From assembly GCF_937980635.1 (NCBI RefSeq), contig NZ_CALJPG010000012.1, forward strand, positions 1-48,951: a stretch of 48,951 nt of DNA, read 5' to 3'. Shown here piece by piece: positions 20,101 to 30,517 of this stretch; the stretch's first letter is position 1, and each line of letters starts with the position of its first letter. This stretch comes from an uncultured Campylobacter sp. Lineage in GTDB: Bacteria; Campylobacterota; Campylobacteria; Campylobacterales; Campylobacteraceae. Under the pieces are notes generated by a model, which was given only the letters and a program-made list of their open reading frames with translations, searched no databases and was not told where the DNA came from. The position numbers were made by a program, and so were the translations under genes.

Positions 20101-23100
20101 ATATGCTGGGCGAAGCACGAAGTTATCGCTACCACATATGTGGAATGAGCCGTCTTTTGACATTTTAATACCAAACTCATCGCTAGCCGTATCTATACTA
20201 TTTTTAAGCTCGTCTAGCTTCTTTTGTATGATATTATCCCAGATATCCTTCTTTTGTTCCGCAGTCAGACTTTTATTGCACCAATCAAAATCTTCATTGG
20301 CTTCACAATACCCGTATTGCTTCTTAAGCTCCCATTTCTTAAGCTCTAAATAATAAGCCTTAGGATCGCTATTATTTAAATCTTTATTTTTTATATACTG
20401 ATCTAAATCAGATCTTGAGGTAGCTTGCTCGTCCGGACGATAGCTAAGCATAAACGTAAGACCCTGATACGCGTCTCCTATTTCTATATTATTTAGCTCT
20501 AAAATAGACTTGTCTTTAAAATCCACTTTCTTATCTATGGAATAAGCATCGCCATTTAGTTTAAATGGAATTTTTAAAGAGTCTGTTACGGATCGGCATG
20601 AGTAAACTGCACTATTTCCCTTATCACTATCGGCAACTTTATCTGAGGTAGTAGCAGCATTTCTTGCTCTAACAACGGATAAATACAATTTACCACTCAA
20701 ATCAAATTTTTCAAGCTTTCTAGCCTCGCTACCGATATATACAAGCTTGCCCGTAAGAGGATCCCTTTTAAAGTATTTGGAATTTGCAGCCGCATCAATA
20801 TACTCCTCGCATTTACCAGTTTTATCGTCATAAGACTTACAATATTGGCTCTCGTAATCCGGTCTAAAGATAAGTTTCGCATCGAAAGGCTTATCGGAAA
20901 CTTGAGTATATAGCCTATCGTCGTCGTCATTTTTACTAAAATTCTTATTGACTACCTGCAAACCGCTTAAAGGTAGGATATTAACGCTTTTAGAAACCTT
21001 TGTCGCATCGCATAGCTCAAGTTCAGAAGCGCTATCCATCTCTATGAAGACTCGCTGACCGCCGCCGATATCTATACTCATCTTGTAGCTTAATGTCACG
21101 GCAGGAGCCTGCAATATGGTTGCACCCGTATTTACGGTAGCATTAAACTCGCCGTATGCCGCCTTACCCGGTTGCATTAATCCGCCTACAGGTACAGGAC
21201 TACCGCCCGGTGTTGAAGAAGGAGTTAAGTCTCCCGCGCCTTGACCTATATAAAATTTCAATATATTACCATCAAGCGCAGTAAACTGTCTATCTTTATA
21301 AATAGCGTCCTGAACATCAGGAGTTTTAGTATTATCTATGACGTCTTTCATCGTCTTAAATGCGCCCTTTTGACCGTCGCGCAGATAGACCATTTGCTCT
21401 GCTGCCGCCGCAGGTATGGTATCCGTAGTGGTATTGATAGGATCATTTACGACTAGCTCGTTATTTATAGTAGCGCTATCTTTGGTATAGGTAGCGCCGG
21501 CTTGACCAAAGTCGATCGATATTACCGCACCTGCTGCATCTTCGCTATTGCCGCCATTCAATCTATTTTCAAATTTCATTCTATAATAGATATTTTCACC
21601 CGCAACTACCGGGTTTTTGATCTGCTCTGGCTTATTGTCGTCAATCTCAGTCTTACTATATCTGCTACCGATAACTTTGCCATTCTGCGGATCTTCGTCT
21701 TTGGTTCTAAAGAATTTTACCCAGTTAGCGGCGTTATATACCTCATACTGATAGCACATTTGAGGGACATACAAATCGGCGGAAATAGCAATCATACTTA
21801 TAAAGTTTTGATCGGCTTGACCTCCGTTGAGATCTTCATACGCCGCACCCAAAGAGATGTTTAGACTAGATTGCGCATTCTTCATCTTTGAACCGATATC
21901 GAATTCGTCCAGATCAAATCCACCTAAATAACCAGTGCCGTATGGATAGCTATACTTATAGGTGCCGTTATCATTTATAAGTAAAGCGACAGAGCCGTCG
22001 TATATATTAGCGCGATCGTTAGCTAACCGTTGATTAACCACACCGGATCCGTATAGCGAATCCATTTGTGCGGTTCCTTTGTGTTGAACTTTAAAATACT
22101 CGTCGGAGGTCATTTTTCTCTCGCCACCAAACCCTAAAAACCCTAGCTTTGCACTTACGGACCCACTTCTAGGTGTATAAAATCCATTGATGGTAGCGTT
22201 AATGTTTATAGGCGTATATCCATTATCCCAAGGGGTGAGGACAAAATAATCGCCGTAAATAGTTACGTTTTTTGGTTTAAAATATTTATTTTTATATTCT
22301 ACGGCCTCTTTATAAGTCATTTTTTGACCCGTTACGCTATCGTTAGATTGTAAATTATCTAGCAAAGCCCTTCTGGAGTTGGCGGTTTTATCATATACTA
22401 CGATTATTCCCCATCCGCCGTACGGCCCAATACGAGCGGTGGTGAACTCTCCATTGGTAAAATCTGCACCGATTGGATCCATACCATCACTCGTTTTTAC
22501 GTCTCCTACAGTAAATTCAATGCTGTCGGAATAAGGTTCAAAATATTTCTTGACTAGATCGGTAATATCTTTAGTGCAGCCATATTTTAAACGCAAACGT
22601 AAGGGCTTGCGAGATTTTGCCAAAAAGTTCCAAGCAGCCGTTCCTTCGCATCTATCTCTATAAACATCTTCTATTATGCTAGCTTTACCTTTCGAGCTTT
22701 TCATTTTAAATTTCACCCGTGTATACCCCTTAGCAAAACCGGTCAATTTTTTTCCGTCTTTGCTGTTGTATTCTGCTTCGCTGTCAAAATCAGTCGTGCT
22801 GAATATATTTCCCTGCCAATAAAGTCTCGCATAGACTATATCGTTTTTAGTCACGCCCTTAGGAAGCCTCAAAACAGCTTTTGAACTATTCAAATAAAAC
22901 TGTCCGTCGCCGTCATCTTTAATGTATGTGCCTTTTGCTCCCCACATGTAATCACGGCCTAGAGCAGAAGGCCAGCTTAAACTAATCACCGGCTTTCCGG
23001 TCACGGCGTAGTCTCCAAAGACGTATGTGCCCGCACCGCCGAATCTAACTATCGGCTTTTGGTTTAATTCGTCAGACCGATTTTTTATAGTGGTGAAATT

Positions 23101-23301
23101 ATACAAACCCTGATCTCCGTTCCAAGTCCAACCACTTCTGCCTGCCTTTCCGTCCAGCACGCCATCGTCACGATACTCGTTGCTCATTGGGGTAGCAGGA
23201 TTTATCTTCACGTTCGACCTGTCACCATCTGCAAACGCGTTTGTCAAACAACAAACGAAGAGTGCCAAAATCGGCACCAACTTAAAACTCTTAACTTTCA
23301 T
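17191..23301 (-). CDS. Giant secreted surface protein, MshQ-like
   Basis: A 2,036-residue secreted protein. Residues 1-24 are a clear signal peptide ending in NAFA. The N-terminal part (about 60-515) has the pattern VYARLYWQG ... GGWGIIVVYD ... GFDLDEFDIG seen in bacterial adhesins that carry DUF11/DUF3344-type beta domains; a segment with VAGENIYYRMKFEN follows. Near residue 1060 the motif NFVLRPAYF resembles the FxxRPxxF motif of DUF6701 in MshQ. Cysteines are spread throughout, suggesting disulfides in the periplasm or outside. The tail is Gly/Ser/Thr-rich. I see no beta-barrel, LPXTG or repeat anchor. The ATG follows a GGAGGG site, and a strong terminator ends the transcript. It lies downstream of three prepilin genes on the same strand, so a pilus-tip adhesin role is my inference. 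RAATTY is sparser here than nearby, hinting at separate ancestry. Confidence 0.85.
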   Translation of the reverse strand: MKVKSFKLVPILALFVCCLTNAFADGDRSNVKINPATPMSNEYRDDGVLDGKAGRSGWTWNGDQGLYNFTTIKNRSDELNQKPIVRFGGAGTYVFGDYAVTGKPVISLSWPSALGRDYMWGAKGTYIKDDGDGQFYLNSSKAVLRLPKGVTKNDIVYARLYWQGNIFSTTDFDSEAEYNSKDGKKLTGFAKGYTRVKFKMKSSKGKASIIEDVYRDRCEGTAAWNFLAKSRKPLRLRLKYGCTKDITDLVKKYFEPYSDSIEFTVGDVKTSDGMDPIGADFTNGEFTTARIGPYGGWGIIVVYDKTANSRRALLDNLQSNDSVTGQKMTYKEAVEYKNKYFKPKNVTIYGDYFVLTPWDNGYTPININATINGFYTPRSGSVSAKLGFLGFGGERKMTSDEYFKVQHKGTAQMDSLYGSGVVNQRLANDRANIYDGSVALLINDNGTYKYSYPYGTGYLGGFDLDEFDIGSKMKNAQSSLNISLGAAYEDLNGGQADQNFISMIAISADLYVPQMCYQYEVYNAANWVKFFRTKDEDPQNGKVIGSRYSKTEIDDNKPEQIKNPVVAGENIYYRMKFENRLNGGNSEDAAGAVISIDFGQAGATYTKDSATINNELVVNDPINTTTDTIPAAAAEQMVYLRDGQKGAFKTMKDVIDNTKTPDVQDAIYKDRQFTALDGNILKFYIGQGAGDLTPSSTPGGSPVPVGGLMQPGKAAYGEFNATVNTGATILQAPAVTLSYKMSIDIGGGQRVFIEMDSASELELCDATKVSKSVNILPLSGLQVVNKNFSKNDDDDRLYTQVSDKPFDAKLIFRPDYESQYCKSYDDKTGKCEEYIDAAANSKYFKRDPLTGKLVYIGSEARKLEKFDLSGKLYLSVVRARNAATTSDKVADSDKGNSAVYSCRSVTDSLKIPFKLNGDAYSIDKKVDFKDKSILELNNIEIGDAYQGLTFMLSYRPDEQATSRSDLDQYIKNKDLNNSDPKAYYLELKKWELKKQYGYCEANEDFDWCNKSLTAEQKKDIWDNIIQKKLDELKNSIDTASDEFGIKMSKDGSFHICGSDNFVLRPAYFNVDTEALKNLGKYSKIVDTTASGDITKKGVSTDVYNPTELRVGGDYEQNADILAHVISARSYSDNGVPNYTAEIGGDLGNQRYHLRKSYGADSDDTQDISTKIRGIQTYLRPFISNECAANVTTQSYYVDRKNASTTLKRGVKEDSCYGGTAVEYSGAKYNAETGKYEIDPEAIKKGSFGKSDDVSCVLNGTSSKFDASYRRVWDKNAVSLWANFNARNIVEAGGVAKFDSKGHVQGAYLMTQSRKDPEAKDKSYAVIYTETIGKDADKIFNYYNVGDVLVNIYDNSWTDAYSDQTYSKKWKSAKCIINSSSNTPDAKGMVGCDVGMRIAANKDKAINDNIVLRYKPDRIRVSLVSLDNGITTGVGDNNITGGTSAYTYFNDPYIENNVVVYPGENPAQNLAVTRQISQLAKLKVNAVAYLSDKVYKDVIATLYDGYKQDVGGTPQAVCGFSSDLDFALNFGFDCQSNSADGRCSTATASRTGGDTNYVPYPNRPTVVYNIRGGTQFFARNSNECLGPTGYDSRCYTYNARTLSSTVTGGWEEAASAADTGYGLPIPLGMALNYYSDASLIGGLINRPKGGTGIKYDSKSTDFRILAQGFREGQTPGSTVYFNFARMHKTPSTPVLIYASDFNIGNGTISIAENFWPSKFDKSYNAISDTTSEQYKKDDIKLSHESFDDFVTRKVEETTGVKKAKMSVANKAAYIAAANSNSKTYATGKTVIDYSDNVGTYALFVYGTSYDKSLGSRVYQATTRTGVTVPIYTQIYCGRTDRCANMPAPSAELAYEAPNSNIFTVLAAQDRSLTDFTKFVVNTRATLNNIGAEFVSAYTSFTPTGVTVRRGNVVSGGKEDIAIQATVPGQARIRIETNPWLIHTPAENQRTMFTVPPTTGAYSSRFPGVPQYFNPLTVNVRAVRPTVWGGEGQVKSGTEDDVGSFAGGSTADNSTSDTSTSKLGTGDIRDIYNQKTDW

Positions 23302-23819
23302 GATACTACCCTCCGGTCAATAACATAACTTTTGACTATTATTTTACATTTTTTTTGCTTAAATTACAGTGCAATTTGAAAGATTTATAATTAAAATTTA
23401 ATTTATTTCAAATGGGACGGCAAATAACGACAACGCGATGAAAACTTAACGATGAAAAAATTTCATAAAATATAAAAAATACGGAAATTTATCAAAAATT
23501 TCAGCAAATTTTAAAATTCAAAAGCTCTGTTACGATTTGATGTTGAAATAAATTTTACATCCGCTACGAAAAGCCGGCTCGCTTACGGCGAGTTGAGCGC
23601 GATTTTTTGCTCACGCAACTTCACCCACATTCGCTTTACGGCTTCACTGCTCGTAGATAATTCTCGCAACAAGGCTTGTCACAACTAAAAATCGGGCGGT
23701 ATTACTCTGTAAAAATTCCTAGTGCAGCGAATTAAAGACATCGCAATTTGGACTTTGCAAAAACATGACCAGCTATTTTTCCAAAGTTCATCGGCGCTAT
23801 GTTATAACAGAGACGATTT
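23302..23819. other. Leader and spacer upstream of the surface-protein gene
   Basis: About 520 bases. The right portion (23560-23760) has an unusual AAATTT-poor composition and small hairpins; translated fragments on the minus strand look like the end of a decayed gene, but I could not identify it. The 80 bases next to the gene are very AT-rich on the minus strand and include TAAAAT/TATAAA candidates for a promoter, none decisive. Confidence 0.45.
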
Positions 23820-23860
23820 AAAAAAAGCACCCGATCCGAATTTCATCAGAACTCGAGCGC
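23820..23860 (-). terminator. Probable terminator after hpf
   Basis: On the minus strand an eight-base stem with two wobble pairs (23853-23860 with 23827-23834) and an 18-base loop is followed by seven T (plus-strand A run 23820-23826). It lies about 34 bases beyond the hpf stop and would end the pilin-hpf transcript. Weaker than the terminator at 17140. Confidence 0.5.
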
Positions 23861-23893
23861 TTGAAATTTCAAATACCCGAATATGAAATTTAG

Positions 23894-24436
23894 CTAAAAC
23901 AGACCGAATTTACCGTCTTTACGCTTGTAAAGCACACGCATTTTGGCATCCATATCATTAAAAACCAAAAACTGATCAGTGCTTTCTTTCAGCTTATTTA
24001 GCGCTTCATCAATCTCTAGCGGTTTATAAAGCTCTAGCTCGGTAGGGACGATTTCATCGACCTCGTCGTTTAAATTTGGCTCATTAACGCCGATTGCATT
24101 ATCTACGGCGTTTTGCTTCATTTCGTCGCGATTTTTGTGAGAATTTACCTTATCGTGGTATCTGCGAAGCACTTTTGAGGCGCGCTCGACGATGAGATCG
24201 ACGGCAGCGTAGAGATCTTTATCTTTTTGACGCACGACTATAGTGTCTTGATGCGCTAAATTTAGTGAGAAATCCACCACGAAGCCCTTTTTGCCTTGCT
24301 TCTCGTCGGCAGAAATTACACAACGCCCCGAGATGATGTCGAGATTATATTTTTCTAGCGTCTCAAATGCGTTTTCGACATAATTTTTGATAGATTCCGT
24401 TAGCTCAAACTGCTTACCTACGATATTTAAATTCAT
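23894..24436 (-). CDS. hpf: Ribosome hibernation promoting factor, long form
   Basis: Stationary-phase factor that binds in the 30S decoding centre and joins 70S ribosomes into inactive 100S dimers. The 180-residue length is that of the long form: an N-terminal S30AE/RaiA domain (about 1-100, starting MNLNIVGKQFELTESIKNYV) and a C-terminal dimerisation domain (about 135-180, with FLVFNDMDAKMRVLYKRKDG), joined by an acidic Asn-rich linker. The ATG has an AGGAGAGG site and begins 15 bases after the last prepilin gene on the same strand, so hpf probably shares that transcript, an unexpected pairing of ribosome storage with surface structures. Confidence 0.93.
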   Translation of the reverse strand: MNLNIVGKQFELTESIKNYVENAFETLEKYNLDIISGRCVISADEKQGKKGFVVDFSLNLAHQDTIVVRQKDKDLYAAVDLIVERASKVLRRYHDKVNSHKNRDEMKQNAVDNAIGVNEPNLNDEVDEIVPTELELYKPLEIDEALNKLKESTDQFLVFNDMDAKMRVLYKRKDGKFGLF

Positions 24437-24451
24437 CGCCTCTCCTTTACA

Positions 24452-24985
24452 TTATGGTTTTTGAATAGTACGCCTATGATATGTGATCTGTGGCCTTCCC
24501 ATAACTTCTACGTTAGATCTCACTAATACGTCTACGAGTGCAGCATGGCTTAGAATTCTACCCACGCTACCATTTGCAAGCCTTTCGGACGAACCCTGCC
24601 CAAAATTACTATAAGCGACGGTATGATTGCCGGGCGCACCCAGCTGTCTATCGAAATATCCAAACGTCACGGTGATATCAAACATTTTTTGAGCCGGATC
24701 ATTTGACGGGTACTCGAGCGTAATCGTATTTAGTGTAGGGTTGCTCGCAGCTGTAGCGCCTCCTGCCTTAAGATCGGTAGTTAGATACTCATGCTTTTGC
24801 ATAGCAAGGACAGCTAGCTCCGTAGCACTCTGAGCTAGTAGTAGCGCCTGCTCTCTGCCTTGGATATTATTGACATCGCGAGCCGTCATAGATGCTATAG
24901 ATAGTGCCGTAATAGCCGTAGTCGCTACAATGATGATAAAAAATATGGCTGCTACTAGAGCAAAGCCTTTTTGCATAGTTTTCAT
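24452..24985 (-). CDS. Prepilin-like protein, GspK/MshP/PilX type
   Basis: A 177-residue pseudopilin. A short leader MKTMQKG is followed by the mature start FALVAAIFFIIIVATTAITAL, a long hydrophobic helix. The residue at position +5 is Ala rather than Glu, as in K/MshP-type minor pilins at the tip of pseudopili, and the region after the helix (RDVNNIQGREQALLLAQSATELA) matches the PilX/MshP N-terminus. The ATG overlaps the stop of the preceding prepilin gene in a TAATG arrangement, so the two are translationally coupled. I infer that it is exported to the inner membrane, processed by a prepilin peptidase encoded elsewhere, and joins a tip complex with its two neighbours. Confidence 0.75.
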   Translation of the reverse strand: MKTMQKGFALVAAIFFIIIVATTAITALSIASMTARDVNNIQGREQALLLAQSATELAVLAMQKHEYLTTDLKAGGATAASNPTLNTITLEYPSNDPAQKMFDITVTFGYFDRQLGAPGNHTVAYSNFGQGSSERLANGSVGRILSHAALVDVLVRSNVEVMGRPQITYHRRTIQKP

Positions 24986-26049
24986 TAGTACACCACCTGT
25001 GCTTTACAAACGTTTAGATCCAGCTCCGAAGGATCGAAATTTCTGCCGTCGTCTCTCATACATAGCTTAAGCGCAACGGCACCGTTATCATCCTTAAATC
25101 TAAATAAGCTCACATCCTCAGCAAGCAATGCGCTGCCAGTATTATTATTGTTATATGAATGTGCATCGCCTGCAACGGTGCTCCAAGGACGATAGTTATA
25201 CCTCAATACTAGATCAAAATTCTTACTCAAATTTCCCGCATTGTCTTTCGTATAAGTTACGACATTAGCGGGAACGATCGCGTAGGCGCTATGAGCTATA
25301 TAGTACTGCTCAGAAAATTCCTGTGAGTTGGCATTGTTTGGATTGAACGGATATTGGTTGATAGTAATAGTTTCTCCTTGTATACTACCGCTACCCGCAG
25401 CACTAGGAGTGCCTACGGCGATTAGCACGCGGTTTCTGCCGTCTGCCCAAACAGCCCTATCGTAGCCGAAGCCTATGCCTACACTAGTAGGCGAAGCATC
25501 ATTAGTAACAACTCTAAATATAACGGCGACTTGGGTATTATTAGATGGAGTATTGTAAGCAGTAGCCCTTAAATTCCGAACTATCCTAGCTACTTGCGGA
25601 AAATCACTACCCAAGGATACCATATTAAACGGGGTTCTCGTATCTGCGATATAACCGGCGTTATTCGTGTCGGCTACCCATGTAGTATCTCGAAGCTGCG
25701 ACATTGACATAAAGCCGCTCCAGCCAGGATTTCTCTGATTTATATTTCTAGTCTCTACGCTTTGTCCGATCCACTCTAATATATCAAATCTCGGATTGGT
25801 AAGATCGCTAATCGGCACAAAATCATTTACGGCGAGATCTCTACCTATGGTAGAGCTTTTTATTCTATCCTCTAAACGATTTGTGATTAGCATCATCGCA
25901 TTTTGCGTTCTGGCTTCCAGCTGATTTACCGCACGTACATGCACGTAAGATTTATAGATCTTGGTGTATAGATCAGCGCCAAACATCGAGATGATCCCCA
26001 GCACTACGATAACAAACACAAGCTCTATAAGGGTAAAGCCTCTTTTCAT
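24985..26049 (-). CDS. Prepilin-like protein, GspJ/MshO type
   Basis: A 354-residue prepilin. It opens with MKRG/FTLIELVFVIVVLGIISMFG, a textbook cleavage site with Glu at +5 of the mature helix. The large globular part is rich in beta-type segments and has one late cysteine pair (CMRD ... VCKA). Size and position fit the J/MshO class of minor pilins, which are larger than the major pilin. It lies 12 bases after the first prepilin gene and overlaps the third, so the three form a tight operon. Family membership is firm; the exact subtype is inferred. Confidence 0.8.
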   Translation of the reverse strand: MKRGFTLIELVFVIVVLGIISMFGADLYTKIYKSYVHVRAVNQLEARTQNAMMLITNRLEDRIKSSTIGRDLAVNDFVPISDLTNPRFDILEWIGQSVETRNINQRNPGWSGFMSMSQLRDTTWVADTNNAGYIADTRTPFNMVSLGSDFPQVARIVRNLRATAYNTPSNNTQVAVIFRVVTNDASPTSVGIGFGYDRAVWADGRNRVLIAVGTPSAAGSGSIQGETITINQYPFNPNNANSQEFSEQYYIAHSAYAIVPANVVTYTKDNAGNLSKNFDLVLRYNYRPWSTVAGDAHSYNNNNTGSALLAEDVSLFRFKDDNGAVALKLCMRDDGRNFDPSELDLNVCKAQVVY

Positions 26050-26061
26050 CTCGCGCTCCTA

Positions 26062-26814
26062 TTAGTTATGTAGTCTAGTGACGGTTGTCTGAACGCCGAC
26101 GCCGATATTAGATAAAAATGCCTTTAAAACAACTGATTTAGCAGTACCATCTTTAGCTACAGCGTCGTTTATATCCGTAGCAGCGACCCTAACCATCTTT
26201 ATATTAGTAGGGGCAGCAGACTCGTCGTTAGGTAGATCTCTAAGAACACCTCTTATATCGGTACCCGTAGCATACTCCGCCGCGTTAAAAGGCTCTGCTA
26301 CATAATCTACATCGACATTAATCCTAGTATTGAGGATAAAATCACCTCTACTGCTAGAGCCTACTAAATTGCCTACTGTCATTTGAGTAGTAAATTTATC
26401 GTAGTCATCAACATCGTTATAACGACCGCCGCCAAAAGAAATTCCATTTCTACCAAATTGCTTTTTCGTAGCTGGAGCTTGGGAGCTGATTCCACGCTGA
26501 CTAGCTTCCGACAAAATCCCCGGTCTAACTTCCTTGGTACTATTGCCCGAATCATCTACGACTGGAGTTACGGTCAAAATTCTATCCATGCAGCTCGCAT
26601 CTCCTCCGCACGTAGCATCTGCTGCGTATGCGCTATCCCATTGCGCCTTAGACACACGCGACATCAAAGCTTTGGCGTTATATACGAGCTCCTCTTTGAT
26701 CGCGAGGGCGTTTAGCTCGGTGGTTTGCGCGACGATACGCGGGATCGCCATCGTAGTGATCGCTAAAATCACGATGGTAAAGATCAGCTCGATTAGAGTA
26801 AAACCTTTTTTCAT
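26062..26814 (-). CDS. Prepilin-like protein, first gene of the pilin operon
   Basis: A 250-residue prepilin. I start it at the ATG at 26814, which has an AAAGGA site and gives the canonical leader MKKG/FTLIELIFTIVIL with Glu at +5; the longer open frame adds an unlikely basic extension. A central CGGDASC pair could form a disulfide. The C-terminal part is Asp/Ala/Thr-rich. It leads a three-gene operon with a strong TATAAT box upstream, divergent from bamD-lon. The neighbours resemble MshO and MshP, so this may be the MshC/MshD-like member; alternatively the set could belong to the DNA-uptake (Cts) or a type II-like apparatus, since C. jejuni has prepilin-like cts genes, one of them near lon as I recall. 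Confidence 0.8.
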   Translation of the reverse strand: MKKGFTLIELIFTIVILAITTMAIPRIVAQTTELNALAIKEELVYNAKALMSRVSKAQWDSAYAADATCGGDASCMDRILTVTPVVDDSGNSTKEVRPGILSEASQRGISSQAPATKKQFGRNGISFGGGRYNDVDDYDKFTTQMTVGNLVGSSSRGDFILNTRINVDVDYVAEPFNAAEYATGTDIRGVLRDLPNDESAAPTNIKMVRVAATDINDAVAKDGTAKSVVLKAFLSNIGVGVQTTVTRLHN

Positions 26815-26880
26815 CTTACATCCTTTCTTTAAAATTTTGAAATTACGGAAACGCAAACTTACTCTGCGTTATCGGCGCTA

Positions 26881-26886
26881 ATTATA
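26881..26886 (-). promoter_or_regulatory. -10 box of the prepilin operon
   Basis: A perfect TATAAT on the minus strand, preceded by an AT-rich stretch with AAATTTAAG, about 65 bases before the first prepilin ATG. It predicts a leader of roughly 60 bases. By eye. Confidence 0.65.
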
Positions 26887-27028
26887 CTATTGTTAAACTT
26901 AAATTTAGAATTTATCGCGTAAATTTTTTCGGTTTTCAAAGATTTTTAAGCCCGAACGCATAAAAATTTTAAAGAAATTCCATTTTTAAATTTGAACGCG
27001 GAATTTAAGCTTGCATTTACTCAAAGAC

Positions 27029-27036
27029 TATAAAAT
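27029..27036 (+). promoter_or_regulatory. -10 box of bamD-lon
   Basis: TATAAAAT 31 bases before the bamD ATG, in an AT-rich setting. It would drive bamD and lon, divergent from the prepilin operon promoter about 140 bases away. Confidence 0.55.
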
Positions 27037-27066
27037 TACGAGCTAAATAAATTCCAAGGATTTTTT

Positions 27067-27714
27067 ATGACAAATCTAAGTAAAATTCTATACGCTCTCC
27101 TATTTATCGCGTTTATCGGCGGTTGCAGCGGCAAGGGCGACGGCGAGCTTTTTAATCTAAGCCCTGAGGCATGGTATTCTAAAATTTTAGAAGATATCAA
27201 TAACGCCAGCATGGAGGATGCCGAGAAGCATTATACTAGCTTTTCTAGCGAGCATATCGCTTCGCCTCTGCTTGAGGAGATGACACTCATTATGGCGTGG
27301 GCTTTTGTGGAGGATGAAAACTACGAGAAAGCAAACAAATACCTAGACGAATATATCCGCCTCTACGGCACGACGCAAAAGATCGAATACGCGAGATTTC
27401 TAAAAATTAGAGCAAATTTCGACTCCTTTAGCCGCCCAAATCGCAACCAAAAGCTAATGCTAAACAGCATCGACGAAATTCGAAAATTTATAGCTGAATA
27501 CCCGCAGAGCGAGTATCGTCCACTACTTGAGACGATGCTAACAAAGCTTAGGCTTGCCGAGCATCAGCTAAATATCGACATCAAAGACCTTTACCAGCGT
27601 ACCGACCGCGAAAGTTCTGCCAAAATCTACGAGCAGCGCATCGAAGAATCCCCGCTAAACGGCACCGACGTCATTAAACCGCACTCGCCTTGGTATCGCG
27701 CGATTTTTGAGTAG
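27067..27714 (+). CDS. bamD: Outer-membrane assembly lipoprotein BamD
   Basis: Lipoprotein of the BAM complex that folds beta-barrel proteins into the outer membrane. A signal peptide ends in the lipobox FIGGC, with the lipidated cysteine at C20. The remaining sequence is made of helical TPR-like repeats (for example AWAFVEDENYEKANKYLDEY and the EIRKFIAEYPQSEYRPLLE block with the YP-S-Y pattern typical of BamD). The 215 residues are typical for the group. The ATG has an AAGGA site. lon starts eight bases after its stop, so both are cotranscribed. Confidence 0.9.
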   Translation: MTNLSKILYALLFIAFIGGCSGKGDGELFNLSPEAWYSKILEDINNASMEDAEKHYTSFSSEHIASPLLEEMTLIMAWAFVEDENYEKANKYLDEYIRLYGTTQKIEYARFLKIRANFDSFSRPNRNQKLMLNSIDEIRKFIAEYPQSEYRPLLETMLTKLRLAEHQLNIDIKDLYQRTDRESSAKIYEQRIEESPLNGTDVIKPHSPWYRAIFE

Positions 27715-27722
27715 GAGGAGCG

Positions 27723-30230
<2,508 letters not shown>

Positions 30231-30323
30231 ATTTAAAGCGCCGCTTTAGCCGCGCGCTGGAGGTTAAGAGTCTGCAGGAGTATCTGAGCGGCGGGTGAGG
30301 TTAAGAAACTAAAACCGTAAATT

Positions 30324-30407
30324 CGGACGTCAAATTTAGTCCGTAAATTTGACGTCCGTAAATTCAGCCAAATTTATAGGTTAAATTCGCATTCTAAATT
30401 TGGCTGA
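30324..30407. repeat. Two adjacent inverted repeats after lon
   Basis: First pair: perfect 14-base arms at 30324-30337 and 30345-30358 (arm starts CGGACGTC and ends AAATTT) with a seven-base loop. Second pair: 13-base arms at 30364-30376 and 30395-30407 (arm starts TCAGCC and ends AAATTTA) with an 18-base loop. Each arm holds an AAATTT hexamer. Neither hairpin is followed by a T run. They could terminate lon by a different route, protect the mRNA end or be a mobile repeat. Confidence 0.7.
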
Positions 30408-30517
30408 GCGCTACCGTAGACTCTGAAATTTTAAAATCCTACCGCATGGCGTACGGAATTTAAAAACTCTTTAGATTCCCGCTTGTGCCGTTTGCGATCA
30501 AAATATAAAGCAATAAA

